DNA from: Apis mellifera
Lineage: Eukaryota; Arthropoda; Insecta; Hymenoptera; Apidae
DNA length: 64,000 nucleotides
Direction: 5' to 3'
NCBI RefSeq assembly: GCF_003254395.2
Contig: NC_037652.1
Location: 5,729,001-5,793,000, forward strand
In this document: positions 14,301 to 29,400 of the stretch, one piece after another
Layout: each line of letters begins with the position of its first letter
Position numbering within the stretch: the first letter of the stretch is position 1
Made by a program: the position numbers and the translations under genes
The notes under the pieces: generated by a model
What the model saw: the letters and a program-made list of their open reading frames with translations, nothing else
Told to the model about the DNA's origin: nothing
Database searches by the model: none

Positions 14301-14485
14301 ACAACATATTACATTCTATACATTATAATCTATTATAACAATTAAGAAATTAAATAATAAATATTTTTTGTTAATATAATTAATCATATTCTTTTTAAAA
14401 ATATCAATTAACAATTTTAAATTAATTAAAATTAATTTTGAATTATTTAAAAACTTTAAAAATATTTCAAAATATTGCATAAATA
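11379..14485. other. Spacer between Ask1 and Mp20, with Ask1 5' region
   Basis: This is AT-rich DNA holding the Ask1 promoter side and the Mp20 3' side. GC-richer islands stand out at about 11880-12000 (a candidate Ask1 first exon or promoter), 12290-12660, 13140-13250, 13440-13530 and 13850-14060. The last contains a GTGTACGTACAC palindrome near 13965. No frame in it shows protein-like character. Confidence 0.5.
13191..13250 (-). repeat. GC-rich inverted repeat, pair 1, left copy
   Basis: Read on the minus strand it shares GCGGAGTGGCCGC (13 of 13) with 15608-15620. It also shares the flanking ACCCCACTA and GCGCATC blocks in the same order and nearly the same spacing. The left copy is itself nearly palindromic around GCGGAGCGGCCACTCCGC. 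Confidence 0.75.
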
Positions 14486-17400
14486 TTATTTTCCAAGAAG
14501 GATCTTTCTTGTGGCTCCAAAGTTTTGTCCAGCTTGAGTGGCTCCTTTATTAGTACCAGCTTGAAGACCAATATAACCTTCACCAGCCCTTAATTGTTCT
14601 TCTGTGAAATGTCGTTTATTCTCCTCTGCAGGTCTTGGCCCCAGCCATGGACCGCGCCATTCTGGATGTTTATATGTCTAGAAATTCATTTATTATTATT
14701 ATTATTATTATTTTCTTTTTTATAATATGCAAAAAATATATTTGATAAAGATTATTACTGTGCGGCCGATAGCAAAAATAGTATTGGTCACTTGCGCGAT
14801 ATTTTTCCTTTCTATAAGATCAACTGCTTGGAACAAATCTACATCCGGAACTCCGTATTTTATGCATGCTTTCTGAAATCTAAAATAATAAAATTTAAAA
14901 TAAATTATAAATTATAATAATGTCTAAAATAATTTATAATAATGTCATTGAAATTTACTTTTCCAAACAAAAGGCATACCTAATTAATAACAAAGCGAGA
15001 TAAAATTGAACGATAGATAATTAATCCAAATGTGTGTAATAATCATTGAAATCTCTTTAAACTTATAAAAATTATATATTATATAATGATAGTAATTTTT
15101 TACTAAACAAGCAGTTATATGAAACATCATTGAAATAAATTATTTAATCTTCAAACAATATTCAACAATATATTATTAATATATTGTATATATAATACAA
15201 GAATAGATATACAATAATATAAGAATATTTTTAACTTCAATTATATTAATTCATGCATTTTATATTAATATTAATACATATAATTAATAATTTTAAAAAT
15301 AAAAATGTTAAAATTAATAATATAAAGTAAAATATTTAATATTAATATTATATTTTTTATTTTATTAATCATATTTTCATTTTAGAAATCATAAATATGA
15401 ATTTAACAAATGCAATACATTATATAAATTACATACGTGGAACTGCCATTTTGTCGGCTTCGCACAGCTACGTAATATAAGAAACTTGAGGCAGGCCAGT
15501 ATTAATGAACTCTCCGAATATAAGGAAAGTAGAAACAAAAGAAGCATATATGATGAAGATTCTTAACCTCTACGTTACTCCTGTTTTCCGCATAAAAAGG
15601 GAGTAATGCGGAGTGGCCGCGCTGCGCATCGTTCGCCCCACTACTCAGGAAAGCGCTCTTAAACATTGAAACGCGCCAATTGCCGACATGCGCACGCATC
15701 ATCGTAGTCAGATATAACAAATGTCACGTTTATTGCATTTTATCAAAATCTTGCACAAAGCTTTATTGAAAATATTTTATGCATTTCATTCTTTTTGTTA
15801 TATTTATTTAAACATAATATTAATTATCTTAAAACTAAATTTTAAGTAAAACGAACAAATCTTTTATCAAAGTTTTAATAATAATATTTTAATTTTATAA
15901 TTAAATCTTTTATAAATAAAAAATTAATTAAATGATATAAATTAAAATATAATAAATATAAAAAATTTTTTATCAAATTGTATTACATTTTTTTTTTAAT
16001 AAATATGAACTCTTTATTACGATAATTTTATAGATTTTATGAAACAATAATTGTATATTTTATGATATATTTTTTATGTTTGTAGAATAATTGTGATGAT
16101 TTCAACCTCGGACTTTATTAATACTTTTTTATCAGGCTATCAGCTGACATAAGAAAGAATGAGACAACTAAAATTTCGCGCTAAGAGCATCGATTTGAAG
16201 TCAATAATCGCATATCGTTTGATCTCTCGATCTGAACGACTACGTGACCAATACTCTCGACTTCGATAGATTGAATCGAGAGTAAAACACTGTCGATCGC
16301 GTAAACTCGACTGTACAGCAGGAAAGCATGATATCAAAGAAAGCTCACTAGTAGTGATATAAATTAGTGAAAATTAAATCTTATTTTAATACTCAATTTT
16401 CATTGCAATTTTAAATGTTAATTTCAAATATCAATAATATTTCAATTATTCATCCATGCAACATAATTCTTATATTTTTTGCAATACATACTGATTAAGA
16501 TTGTCCATCATCTTATAATCACCACCAGATGTATTGATTTTGGTGATGAGATTTGGCTGCAATTTGTTCATAAGTTTACAAAGCAATACACCATCTCGCA
16601 AAGCATCCTCATAATTCACACCTAAAAGCATATATTCCATTAATTAGAGTAATAATTAATATATATATATATATTAATATAGAGAATATTATTAATATAG
16701 TATTAAGAACATAAAAGAAGATAAAAAAAAGAATTTCTTCGTTTCTTAACCTATTAAATTAAAATGATCGTTTTTTTTCTGTAATCGATATAACTAAGGG
16801 AAAAAAGGAAATCTAATGATGAAAAGAATGCCAAGAACCACAGTAGCATCAGGATAACAGAAAAATAAATCTCACTTTTCCCGGGACAAAGCATAACTTT
16901 TAAAGTACTACAGCAAATGACATGCGCATTTCATGTCAGCCATTGATTTTCATTGTTGGCCGGCCAATTATCGGTTCAAATGAATGCCAACAGTCGTTTT
17001 TCTTGTTTTATCCTTCCCCTTCTACTACTGCGATCGAGATTGCCGCGAAATAATAACAGAGGCTGCGTGCACCAGCACTCGTTTATGGCATCCCATTATG
17101 CCAAGAGGCGCGCCAAGGGGGCATGGCATTTTTTGCCAGTCGGCCGAAAGATCAGGAAAAACCGCCTCCGTCTTCTATTCGTTTTTTTTTTTTTTTGGTC
17201 TCCAACGATGTGTCTCGATCAACGCCATCATTGTCTTGCAGTCGTCGTGACTCGTGCGTTGAAGCAATCTCGTCGCCATTCGAAAGACACGCTGCATCTC
17301 AAATTGCCAGGAACCCAGCATCTGACTAGAGCTCATGTATCGATGTCAAGCATGTATCGTTTATTGTCAAGTTTTCCTACTAATTCGATACGTACGTTTC

Positions 17401-20400
17401 GATATATCGAATGTATTGACATACTACGCTCTCTGGTGAGCGACTTTATAAATTGTATCGATATGTGAACAATGAAGCGCTGCAGTCGATGAACGCAACA
17501 GTTGGTTCTCCTATATAAATTGCTTATATATGTATGAAAATATTTGTTATTAAAATACTTATTAATAAACTTATGTGATAGATAAAATAATATCTGGAGA
17601 AAAATAAAAGTAGAAATCCAAATAATGAGTGTTTAAATAAAGACTTCAAGATTTTAAAATAAGTAAAACTTATCGATTATATTTTATATTTTATATATAT
17701 ATAGATTATGTGTCGATTATACACAACGGTAATAATGAATAATATATGCAGCATCTATGAATATGAAAGTTACAGAGTTATTAAGAAAACATACTAAGCA
17801 AGTAATTCTTCATATATATTTTATATAGAAATAAACACTGAATTACTATGTATTATATAGAAATGTAAGAAAAATCACTGTTATATTATAACATTATATA
17901 CTTACAAACATTTTTTAACTTTTTTGTTTTATTATATATTACAATACAAATATGCATATGTTGTTTGCAATAACTAATATCTGCATATTTATTATATATA
18001 TAATTCTTTCAGAGAATTTTTGGGACAAGGATTGATTGTTCAAAGGACTACTATCCTGATATTATAAGGACAACATGTCACGTGGTTTTGCAATAGAGGG
18101 GATGCCATTGTATGCTTACCCTAAAATCTGTTCGCCTAATATAAAACTGGTCGTGTGCTTGAATTTTCGATTGATGAGTATTCGACAGTTGATCAGCATC
18201 AATTAATACATACTACTATTCAGCTAATTCTTAATTTTTAATTTTTAAATAATAAGAATAGTAATTTATCACATATTTTTTAAATATATTATATATCATA
18301 TATTTACATATATATTTATATTTATTATGAATATTGATTATTATACAATTATAATTAAACAATAAGTTTCATAAATAGAATATATTTAGTATTTAAAAAA
18401 TTTATCTAATTATTTATAATAAAATTATTTTTGAAATCTCATTTACTATCAAAATTTATTAAAGATATATGTACATATGATATGTAATATATATATACAT
18501 ATATATAGTTAAATTAATTTTTTTTAAAAGATAAGATTAATTTTTTTTGTTGTAAATACAATAAAAATATTTTTTTTATAGAAATAATTTATCTTGTAAG
18601 AAGAAATAATATTATGTATGTTTCAGTTACGTATATGAAATGAATCAAGCAAACCAGTCGCTTTTCCACAATATCCAGGCAACAGCTCGAGGGTGACAGT
18701 ATCCAGCATCCACCTCCAGATGAACGCGGGCAAATAGAATACAAACAAGCGTGACATACTGATACATTCCTGGTAATATTGAAACACGATGAGATGTCGT
18801 AAACGCAAGAAGATGACAGAAAATCGATTGAACACCTTCCAGATCTAGACCGACTTTTCTATTATGATTCTTCACCGCTTTCTTTAGTACTTGAGCAAAC
18901 ACAGTAATATGATGCTAGCCTGATATTTTTCAGATGTTGTATGTCTTATTGCTGTCTTTGTTCATATCCGATACTATGTATCAAAAAAATATCGAGTCGC
19001 AATAATATGTATTGGTGAATCGGAAACTATTACCATCCCCGATAGTATCCTGTTACGTTAACACGTCATAGTCGTCATATCTCGACAGTTTGATGTGAAA
19101 TCGATAAAATATATTAAAATATATTTTTTGTGTATATATATATATATATATATGTTTTTTTTCAGAAATTTTATAGAAATAATACTATTATATTTAAAGA
19201 AATAATAATAAATATTGAATTTATTAATAATTTCAATATAATTGAAAGAAACAATAATAGTTAATTATGAAAAAACATGGAAAGAACGCATATTGAAATA
19301 TTTAATCTACTTAAAAATATACAAATATAGATACATATCTCCTATCTATCTCTTATTAACAAATATAGAAGAAATTAAAAATAAAACAGTTCAGAAAGAT
19401 GCATAAGATTATTAACTATTAATATAAAAAGAAACGAAATTTTTAGCAGGAATGAATCTATGAATTTCAACGAATACGCTTGTATGTTCAGTATCGATTT
19501 AACGTCAGTTTCATGTCATAAAGACGTCAAACACACCGTTTTCACCAGGACAACATCCCCGGCTTGAATTTACGACTGCCAGCGAGCAACAGGTTTCGCG
19601 GGAACAAATCTTCTTACACACAGAAGTCAGTTTTTCTTTATGTTTATAATAAATGAAATTCTATCATCAATCTTTTCTCATATAATGCATTATTAAAGTA
19701 TATTAATTAATAAATTAACTCTTTATAATTCTTGATTAAATTCTTACACTTTTAATAATCTCAATAAAAAATAAAAATTAAAAATTGTAAATAGATTTTT
19801 TGATGTTTAAGCATCTGATTTTTTTTTAATCTAAAATTGCAATTTTATACAAATTTATTTTATTCTATATCATAAACTATTCGCGAAATTACAAAGTTAA
19901 TATAAATCATTGATTAATTAAAATCTCTTTATAGGTAGCTATATTTAAATGAAACGCAATCTGAAGCTACTACCTGTTGCTTTTGATCGTAAATCTACCC
20001 TCGGGCTGTAATCCTGGTAGGTTAGTCTCAGAATGACGTCATTGACGATCTTCTGACGGACAACTGACATTCGTTGACATTTCTCTTCAATCTTTCAACC
20101 GAATGAATTACAATTTCTTCCAAAGAAAATATTCTTATTTTCTGAACGAACACAACGAAATTTAGGCGAATACATGGAAAGCAACCCTTGGTCGGCGGGA
20201 AAGCCATAAATTCATCTACTAGTCCTCGTTATTACCCTAGTAACTGCGAGCTTTCATGACATCACGCAACGTTTCGTGACGAATACTTTGACATATTGAT
20301 AGCTCCTATTTGTAAAAATCACAGACAAGATATTCAATGTCTGTATTAGAATTATTTTATAAGAAGAAAAAAAGAAATATATAAGGATCGATACGTTGAC

Positions 20401-23400
20401 GCTTATATATATAGCGAATAAGCCATAAATCCCTCAAACATCTGCTAGTATCCTGATGTAAGCAAGTTACTTGTACCACTGTGACGAATTGATGACTGAC
20501 ACTTCCCTTTTTCAAATTCTTAGATTTCTTCTTGTTAATATTTAGAGTGTGTTTTTAATAATATGAAACATTATAAAGTGCTATAATTAAAGAAAGGAAA
20601 TAATCGAGTGATATTGTATTTTTGTTACAAATAATTTTAAAAATTATTTATCTATAACAAAAATTAAATATTGAAAAAATAAAATATGATTGTTATGAAA
20701 ATTTAAATTAGAATTTACAATAAATGCATAAAACTGTAAGTTCTATATATATATATATATATATACATAATTGTATATATACATATATAAATTATAAAAT
20801 ATAATATTTAACATATTTTGTTTCAAATTTTTTTATAAATTTACAAAATAAATTAAAAATAATAAAAGGTCGATTATTATGAATGATTCTTAAATTTAAA
20901 TTTGTTTTAGAAGATTGCAAGAAGATCGATACGAGAAATGACACAATGCGATGTTTGACTTGACTATCCAGACTCTCATATGCGATCCTGATACATTGGC
21001 GTCCTTACGACGTAACATGATGAACAGATGACGCTAAATCAATATACGTCGTCGGCAAGTGATTGTTAAAAATCGTTTAACGGATCCTTTAACTCGGTTT
21101 TATTTTATTATTATTGTCTATGCAATTAATGATAAAAAATCTAATTTCAATTTATATTATCAATTTCGAATCATCACAGAAAGATAACTTTTGATATTGT
21201 TTTAATATTTTAGAATCTTAATTTCACAATTATTTAATGATATAATTAAATAATTGTTGTATTGTATAAAGAAATAATTGATTTGATTTAAAAAAAATTT
21301 ATTTTAAGATAATTTTATACTCAAATAAATCTTCAAAATTATTAAAAAAAATTTAATGTTCAAATAATATGTAATTTTTCCCTCGTTTAAATAATATTTC
21401 TAAGTATGCAAACTATACAAGGGTCGTGTCCAGCATGCCACACGAGCTTCCAGGAACAGGCTAACATCCACAATTGGAAGACTCGAGAATCTTGAAATAC
21501 CAATTCCGATTGCAGGTCATCGAAGGTCAGCAATAGTAGGGACAAATTAGAAGGATGAAAATGTGGGTGGAAGATAAAGGCAGCGAACTGAAGCAGTTGT
21601 CTAAGTTCAATTTTAAACGAGTCAATAACATCAAAAGCTTCAAATACCCGGCTTACATCATCGTGTAGAGCTATTTCTTGCTGTGGGTGGAACTTATACT
21701 ACGTAATATTAAGGGATAATTTGTGACATAATATAAAATCTAGCTATATGATGGAATTTAATTACCTTTTATGCTAATATAATAATTATTTATTTTAGGA
21801 ATTAAATTTATCGAATAAAAGTTTTAAATATAAGAATGTAATCTTTTTAATTTTAAAATATTGCAATCTGATATCGTACAAATAAATAAAAATATTAAAT
21901 ATTCTATTTATCTTAATTCAAATATTGTTCTTAAACAATTAATCGTTACACGAGTAAAGACATAGTCATATGTTCAACACGGCAATTGCATCGTCGCCTG
22001 ACGTATTTCTCAAACCAGGGGTACACGTTCGACGTAGGGGTTGTTATCCAGTTCCCGTTCAATAGGGTGACTCGAATGACGTAACAAAGCGCGCGTTTTA
22101 TTAGGAGAACATCGATAAATGGAGGATGAAATTACCCTTAACAGCTCCTGTCACCAACCACCTTTCGCTCTCTATTCGTGTTTCAATATTAGCTTGTCAC
22201 GATCAATAATTATTACTTACTATCTAAATTTATAAGAATTTATAAGAATATATAAAATCAAATCAATTATTATTTTCCTTATAAATGTTTTTTTTTATTA
22301 ATCTTTTGTTTCATTTTAGATTGTTCTTAAATATTATTCTTAATTAATAAATTTTTATACCGTACACTTATATTCATATATTGGAATTATGAAATATATA
22401 TATATTATATTCATATATTCCAATAACTGACCTAGTCAACAAGTTTAACCTTTACTACGTCACGCTGTCTGACATTCGTATCCGGATATTATAGGGTTGA
22501 AGTTAGCCTTTGTATGCGTTGCACTGATCTTGAACGGGGGTGGTGTTATTGACACGCTTTTCGAACTGCACCACCTCCGGAGAACAGGAGTTCATATATG
22601 ATAGCATGTGGAGCAAGGGAATGATATTATTGATAAACTTCAATTCATTTTATCTTAAACTTAAAAATAAATGATCAAATATTAAAAAATTAATGATCAT
22701 ACCTGCTGGAAATTTCTCTCCAATTACTTGTTCGATCCATTGCTGAGCCTCGGCTTCTTGGTTCGGTTCTCGCTTACCAGCAACCTATAATTAAAATATA
22801 TTTTAAAAATTATTTTAATATTTTTTTTTAATGATATTAATAATTTTATATATCAATACGCTTAATAGTACTTTTTATTATGATTTAATAATAATCAATA
22901 TTTTCAATATAATGTTAAACTTAAAAATAGCTTTAAAAATTATAAAGTAATTAAATTTTAAATTCATGTTCATTTATCTATTATATGCATTCAATCTCAT
23001 ATAAAATTTCTTTACAAAACACAATTACGTATTCTTTCCTGTAATGATTTTTGTTTTTGTAACAAACTTATCAGTTTCCGCAGAAACTTTCAAAAATTGC
23101 CGTAGCCGATGGTATTTCACATCGTCATGGCGGGGTATTGGTAAAAGTTTTCAACTAGCAATAATCGCACCTCGGTAGAACCTCATTGGTTACGATATCG
23201 CCACTGCGCAAAGCTAACGAGTCTATCTTCCTCAGCCCTACTAATAACACTGGCGTAATCTTTCGACAGTGAGAATCCTTTCTTCCTCGACGCCATCTCG
23301 TAGCAAGATGAGTAACTAACAATTCGAGTGAATGTAGGCACGAAACTACGTATATTTTAAATATAAAATATGAATAAATAAATATAATTTTAAGACTTAA

Positions 23401-26400
23401 TTTCATATATTAAGAAATTATTCAAGATATTTCTTTAATATATGTATTATTATAAATACATATAAATAAATCTAAAATACAATTTTTTCTTGAACTCAAT
23501 TTTTCAAGTACTATCTATGAACAATGTATTTGCATTTGACTGCAAGTCAAGGGATGCGTTAAGTATTTATTGGAAATGCATTGTCACAGGAAAATACGAA
23601 AGCAAGAGGTAGCATGTTAAGTACACGTGGAAGGACGCTATATAATGGAATCTTACTTCATTCTTTTTCTCCTTTAATCAAATAATATGTAAGTATTATA
23701 TTTTTATTTTGTTGCTTTTAATGAAAGAAAATAATCCAACAATTTTCAATTAACTTTTTTCATTTTAATATTTAATATAACCAATTAAATAAAGAATCAA
23801 TCTCGCAAAAAAATTGTTAAATTAAAATCATTTTTTTGGCCATAAGAAAAATATATGCAATAAATGGATGCAATTATTAAAGATTTCAGAAAGTAATAAT
23901 AATCACATTAACGCTATTATTAAATTATATTGTTATGTAATTCAATCCCGATATAAAGAACGCAAATATGAATATTCGCTCCAGCCATTTACGCAATTCT
24001 GTTGTATTACGATAAATTTGGAAATAGCGTCGATTGATGAAATCTAAACTCGGCGGTGGCCTCACCCTTCGAAGTGGCCAGAATCCAGAAATTACAAGCG
24101 TCTTGCTGTTATCGGTGTCTTTCATCTGGCGTTCGTCCACGGACCAGTTAAACATCGTTCATAGTCAGAAAAAACACCCACTTGTTCGAACTTTTCCACA
24201 ATTTTGTCATCAATCACAAATTTCTTCCGTCTATGACATCAATGACATCAGCATTTAACAATAAACGATTAAATATTTATTGCGTTTATTGTGAACTTTA
24301 ACTTCAACTCCAGTTCCAGATTTTATTTCCTTTCTTATTCTTAAAATTGCATATATTATTTTTGATACTTAGTTTTAAAATTAATTTTATAACTAATAAT
24401 ACAAAAAAAAATTAAAATCATTTTAAAATCATCATTCCTGAATTTTCTAAATTAAATGTTGATCATACTTCTTAAATTTTGATATTCTATTATTTAAAAG
24501 TCTTTAGAAATAATGAAAGTGACGATGACAAAATAATAAGGGGAAAAAGAATGAATTTTTTCGATCGTTAAAAACATTATAAACATATTATTCTCGTTCA
24601 GTCTAGTAAATAGGGTTTGCAGTGTCAAGATCTGATCGTGGCGGGAATACCCAGTGGGCAACCTGCCAAAAAACACTCTTTTCTGAATGTCGGTGGAAAG
24701 GATGCGACGGAGGGGGTATCGGCATATAGCGTCGGGACGCACAGCGTCCGACTTAGTCTCTAGTCAGCGTCATCGTTCAAAAGTCGTTCAACGAAAAGCG
24801 AACATTATCTCCGTGGCAACATCGCCGGCGTTCAACAAAAGGAAAATAAGGAAACATGCCGGTATGTGTTCATTATCCTGTGTATGTTCCATATGGAAAT
24901 AATGCAATGCGGAATCGCGACGATCTTGACGACAATTCGTCAAATAACGATATAATGGGATTATAACAAGAATGAATAATTTCATTAATTAATTATGTTA
25001 TCGCCGTGGATTTTTAGATTTATTTCCTTATTTTAGAGTTCTAATAGATTTTCTAATAGATTTTGGGCTATTTCGTTCTGGCGATTTTCTCAAAATTTTG
25101 GATTAATCCAATATTCTAAAATTATAAAGAAAAAAATTAATAGAAATTAATAGGAAATATGAAGAATTTGAAAGATATTAAGATAGGTGTTTGCAACAAT
25201 TTGTTTTTAATCCAATCAATGATAATATAGGATAATAAACACGAAAAAAAAAAAATAATAAAACTCGAAATTTTTTCTAATTTGTAATAGCGATCGATTT
25301 TGACGCATTTCCTTCTTCTCGTTCGGAATATTTATATCCTAAGATAAATATTTTTACGTAATATATATGTATATATTCTAACAGTATTTTCAACCAGTTA
25401 ATTCAAGATACTGGAAAAAGATTATTATTGTAATGCAATAACTTCCTCTAGATTTAAAATTTTTGCTTTATTTTTTAAAAATTTATTGATCAATTTTGAT
25501 TATTAATTATATTTCAAACTTCAAACATAATCTATTATGTTCGATCAATGAAGCGAACCTTTCGTGCATTTTTAAAAGCAATTAATAGATATTTGTTTTG
25601 ATTAGTAGCCAAAATTACTGGAGTCAAGACTCGATAATTAATCAATTTAATTTTAAATTTAATGAATCTTTACATCAGGTTTTTGAGATAGAATGAAAAC
25701 ATCACGTCCCTTGAGAATAAAGCTTAAAATACGATCTCGAGAGTGTTCGGAGAAGATTACATTGCTTCGAAAGACTTGATACATTGCAGATATTCCGAAC
25801 ATTTTCTCGCAAGATCATCATTGATCCTTATTTTTCGATCAAATAGAAATAGACTTCTAGTAACACGATGCAATCGTTGAAATATTCAAGGCAAATTCAC
25901 GTGAAAAATCGTAACGTATTGGAGTTTATTTTTGCTCTAAATACTGATCTATCGTAAATAGATAGATGCCAGATTTCATTTACGTCAATTCGTTGGCATT
26001 ATAGATCGATGCAAAAGATGTTAATAAATTGCTTAGATTTATCAGAATATGTTCAGATCCATGTTCCCTTCTCGATAATCTCTCACTTACGAAAAAAGAG
26101 ATCGTTATATGAGAAAACATTGGGAGATATTAATTATCGATTAAAAAGTATTTCGATATTTTCAAGTTTCCTTTACATTGTCACGATCATTTTAAAAAAC
26201 AGAAAATATTATAAAAAAAAAAAATTGTAAAAACGAAACAATTGTCAGAATGCCAGAAATGTAGGTAATTTCGTCTTTCTACCAAACAATTTTACCAGAA
26301 ATTAGTAAAATTGGAGATTCACACGGCACAGAAACAGGTGGCCGAACATTGTTGCTCCTTGCCAGTTTTAATAAAAGCCAATAAATCGGTCGGCGTATTT

Positions 26401-29400
26401 TATTTTCGATGTTTGCTTAATACCCGCGGTAACGTAATATCCTCGCGATCTATTTCTGTCCCTGACATTTTTAAATTGCCCGGCAACACTTCGCTGGATC
26501 ATCCCTGACTCCTAAATCGATATCTGTGCCACAATATCCACCACACGATTCTATTTTAAGAGGATACGATTGACAAAGATAAAACTTCCGGTTTTGTAGG
26601 CACGCAACAAGGAACAAGAGAATGAGATTTTAACATGGATCGAAACCGTGTTAGGAGAAAAACTTCCACCTGGAAATTACGAAGATATACTCAAAGATGG
26701 GGTGATTCTGTGCAAGCTTATCAATAAATTGGCGCCTGGCTCGGTAAAAAAGATTCAGACCAAAGGAACTAATTTCCAGCTTATGGAAAATGTTCAGAGG
26801 TATATAATAATTCAAATTATATTTCTCAATTTACATCTTTCCGTTAATAATTTGCAATTAATAAATATCATTATTATTTTTTGGTTAGATTCCAAGCGGC
26901 CATTAAAGAATACGGTGTCCCGCAAGAGGAAATCTTCCAAACAGCTGATCTTTTCGAAAAGCGCAATATTCCACAGGTTACATTGTGCCTTTATGCTTTG
27001 GGCAGGATAGTAAGTATCGTGAAATTAATTTAATTTTGAAACTCCTGAGAAGAATAAACAAAAAGAGATTCATCAATGAATCGTGATCCTCTTCTCTATA
27101 GACACAAAAGCATCCTGAATATACAGGTCCACGTCTAGGGCCAAAAATGGCCGAAGAAAACAAAAGATTGTTCACAGAAGATCAGCTTCGAGCAAGCGAG
27201 GGTCATCTCAATTTACAAATGGGATACAACAAAGGAGCTAGTCAAGCTGGCCACGGTGGATTTGGCAATACTCGACACATGTAAATTTTCTACAATGCGT
27301 AAAAAATACATTATAAGCTTATAAAAACACAAAAATCTACATATAAACATTTACATAGATATAAATATTCTTCCATCTACTTCTTTTATCTACTTATCGA
27401 TCTTGAAATGTATATGATTGAAGAATTGCAATTAGCAATCAATTTTAAATATTTAATCACTAATCTATAACTGATCTTTTTATCTGAAAAAAAATTCAAC
27501 CAAATCGATATTTTGCTTTCTCATCGAATAAAACATATTTATAAAAACATATCTTATAGATATTACAACAATATAGTCTATAATCTCAATGCACGTATAA
27601 TATTACCGATGTTATATGTTACATGATATGTTACATATGTTACATATGTTATGAAATTTCATTATTATGTATTCAATATATATAAATGTAAAATGTTGTT
27701 GATAAACTACAATTAAAAAAAGCAGGCACTTAATATACGTTACATTGTAATTACATATATAGATAAATTAAACACACAACATTAAACATATACACATTAT
27801 ACATAACACGATATAGGTACACAATACATTGAATATTAATATTTATATTTCATGAATATTTATTGAAAAAAATATGAAACATGATAAATAAATTCTAAAT
27901 AAATTATTATTTATATCATGAAATAATATAACTTAAATTTATGTATAAATAGCAATATAAAATTTCGCAATTATTTTATATATAAAATTTTACATAAATT
28001 CTTATATTGAAGATTATCTTATCAATTTGAATGAATATCTTTTCTAAAATTGTTATTATTCTCACATAATTTGCTAATATTATGTATATAACAATTGTAC
28101 AAAATAAAAAAGCAACACTGCTATTTTATATTATTACATCATTCAAATTCATAATCACAATTATAACTATACATCACAATTATAATTATGGTATTGAAAC
28201 ATTTAAACTTTTAATTTCATTTATATTATAATCTTAAAAAAAAGAAAGCTAAGAAAAATTGTGATTTCTTCTTATTCAGAGTAAAGTGTTAAATTTTTGG
28301 CAAACATTCACATAAATAATATAAATATAATGTCCGTTTCTAAAATATCACAAATCATATTAAATGACAAAAAAATAATATATTATTTTATTCTGAATTT
28401 TTAATCAGAATATTATTTAATTTTAATTAATTGTTATTAATTTCAGAAGAAATCATTTTAGTGTTTTATCTCTTCCTTTCTTCTTTCAGTTTCAAAAGAT
28501 TTAAATAAAGCTTTTAAAGAATAGATAGAAAAGTTAATTTAAACATATCAATTACTAAAATATTTATGATTTGTTTGTAAATATACATTGCATTCATTAT
28601 CGTGACACAAATTTTTTAATCTCTTTTCTTTTTTTTCGACATCATTATATTATAGAATTTAATTCAAACTTTTATTTAGTTTGGCATGTCTTAACCCCTT
28701 TCGGTTATTTTTGGATACTTGTAGTATACCAGATACGCGTGTGAATTCGACTGACGGTGAATTTGCGTTATGATATCGTTAATATATCAAATATTTATAT
28801 TTCACGACACTTGATAATTTATCAAAATATATAATTAAATTTTATATTATAATATTATCAAAAGATTGTAAAATTTTTTAAAACTACAGAAAAATGGAAT
28901 GGATTTTAAGATTATAATTAATTTAAAAGTATAAATATAAATCAAGATTATTTATCAAATATAATATCAATAATTAATATATCAAATGATTCATAATTTA
29001 CAGACTTTCTAGAATTAAAAACGTTAACGAATATACTTTGATTCGAATATTGAATCAAATGTTTGAAAAAAAAAGCAATCTTTCAATATATTAAAAGACT
29101 TTTTAATATTATTATATACTTTGTGAAACTTTTTTTTTTTATAATTTTTTGATAATTATAGGTAGTTTTCACATATATTATCATTTCAAAATGATAATAT
29201 ATGGTTTAAAAAAAAAAATAACAAAAAATTTCAATAAATATAATATACTTTGAATTATAGAAATATATAGAATGCGTGATTTTATAAATTAATATTTTAA
29301 ATTATAAATATGTGGATAAAGCGAAAAAAAAATATCTTTTCATATTTATCCATTTAACTTATCATAATTAATTTATATTTATAATATAATTTTATTTATC

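Noticed and set aside
16953..17468. 171-codon open frame in Mp20 intron 2
   Set aside because: It owes its length to the GC-richer island. It contains a poly-T-derived Phe run, overlaps two other open frames, and shows no domain, signal or splice structure typical of a gene.
18623..18902. Overlapping 70- and 85-codon minus-strand frames
   Set aside because: They lie in a GC-richer intron island, have no family resemblance and no supporting splice sites, and two frames are open at once.
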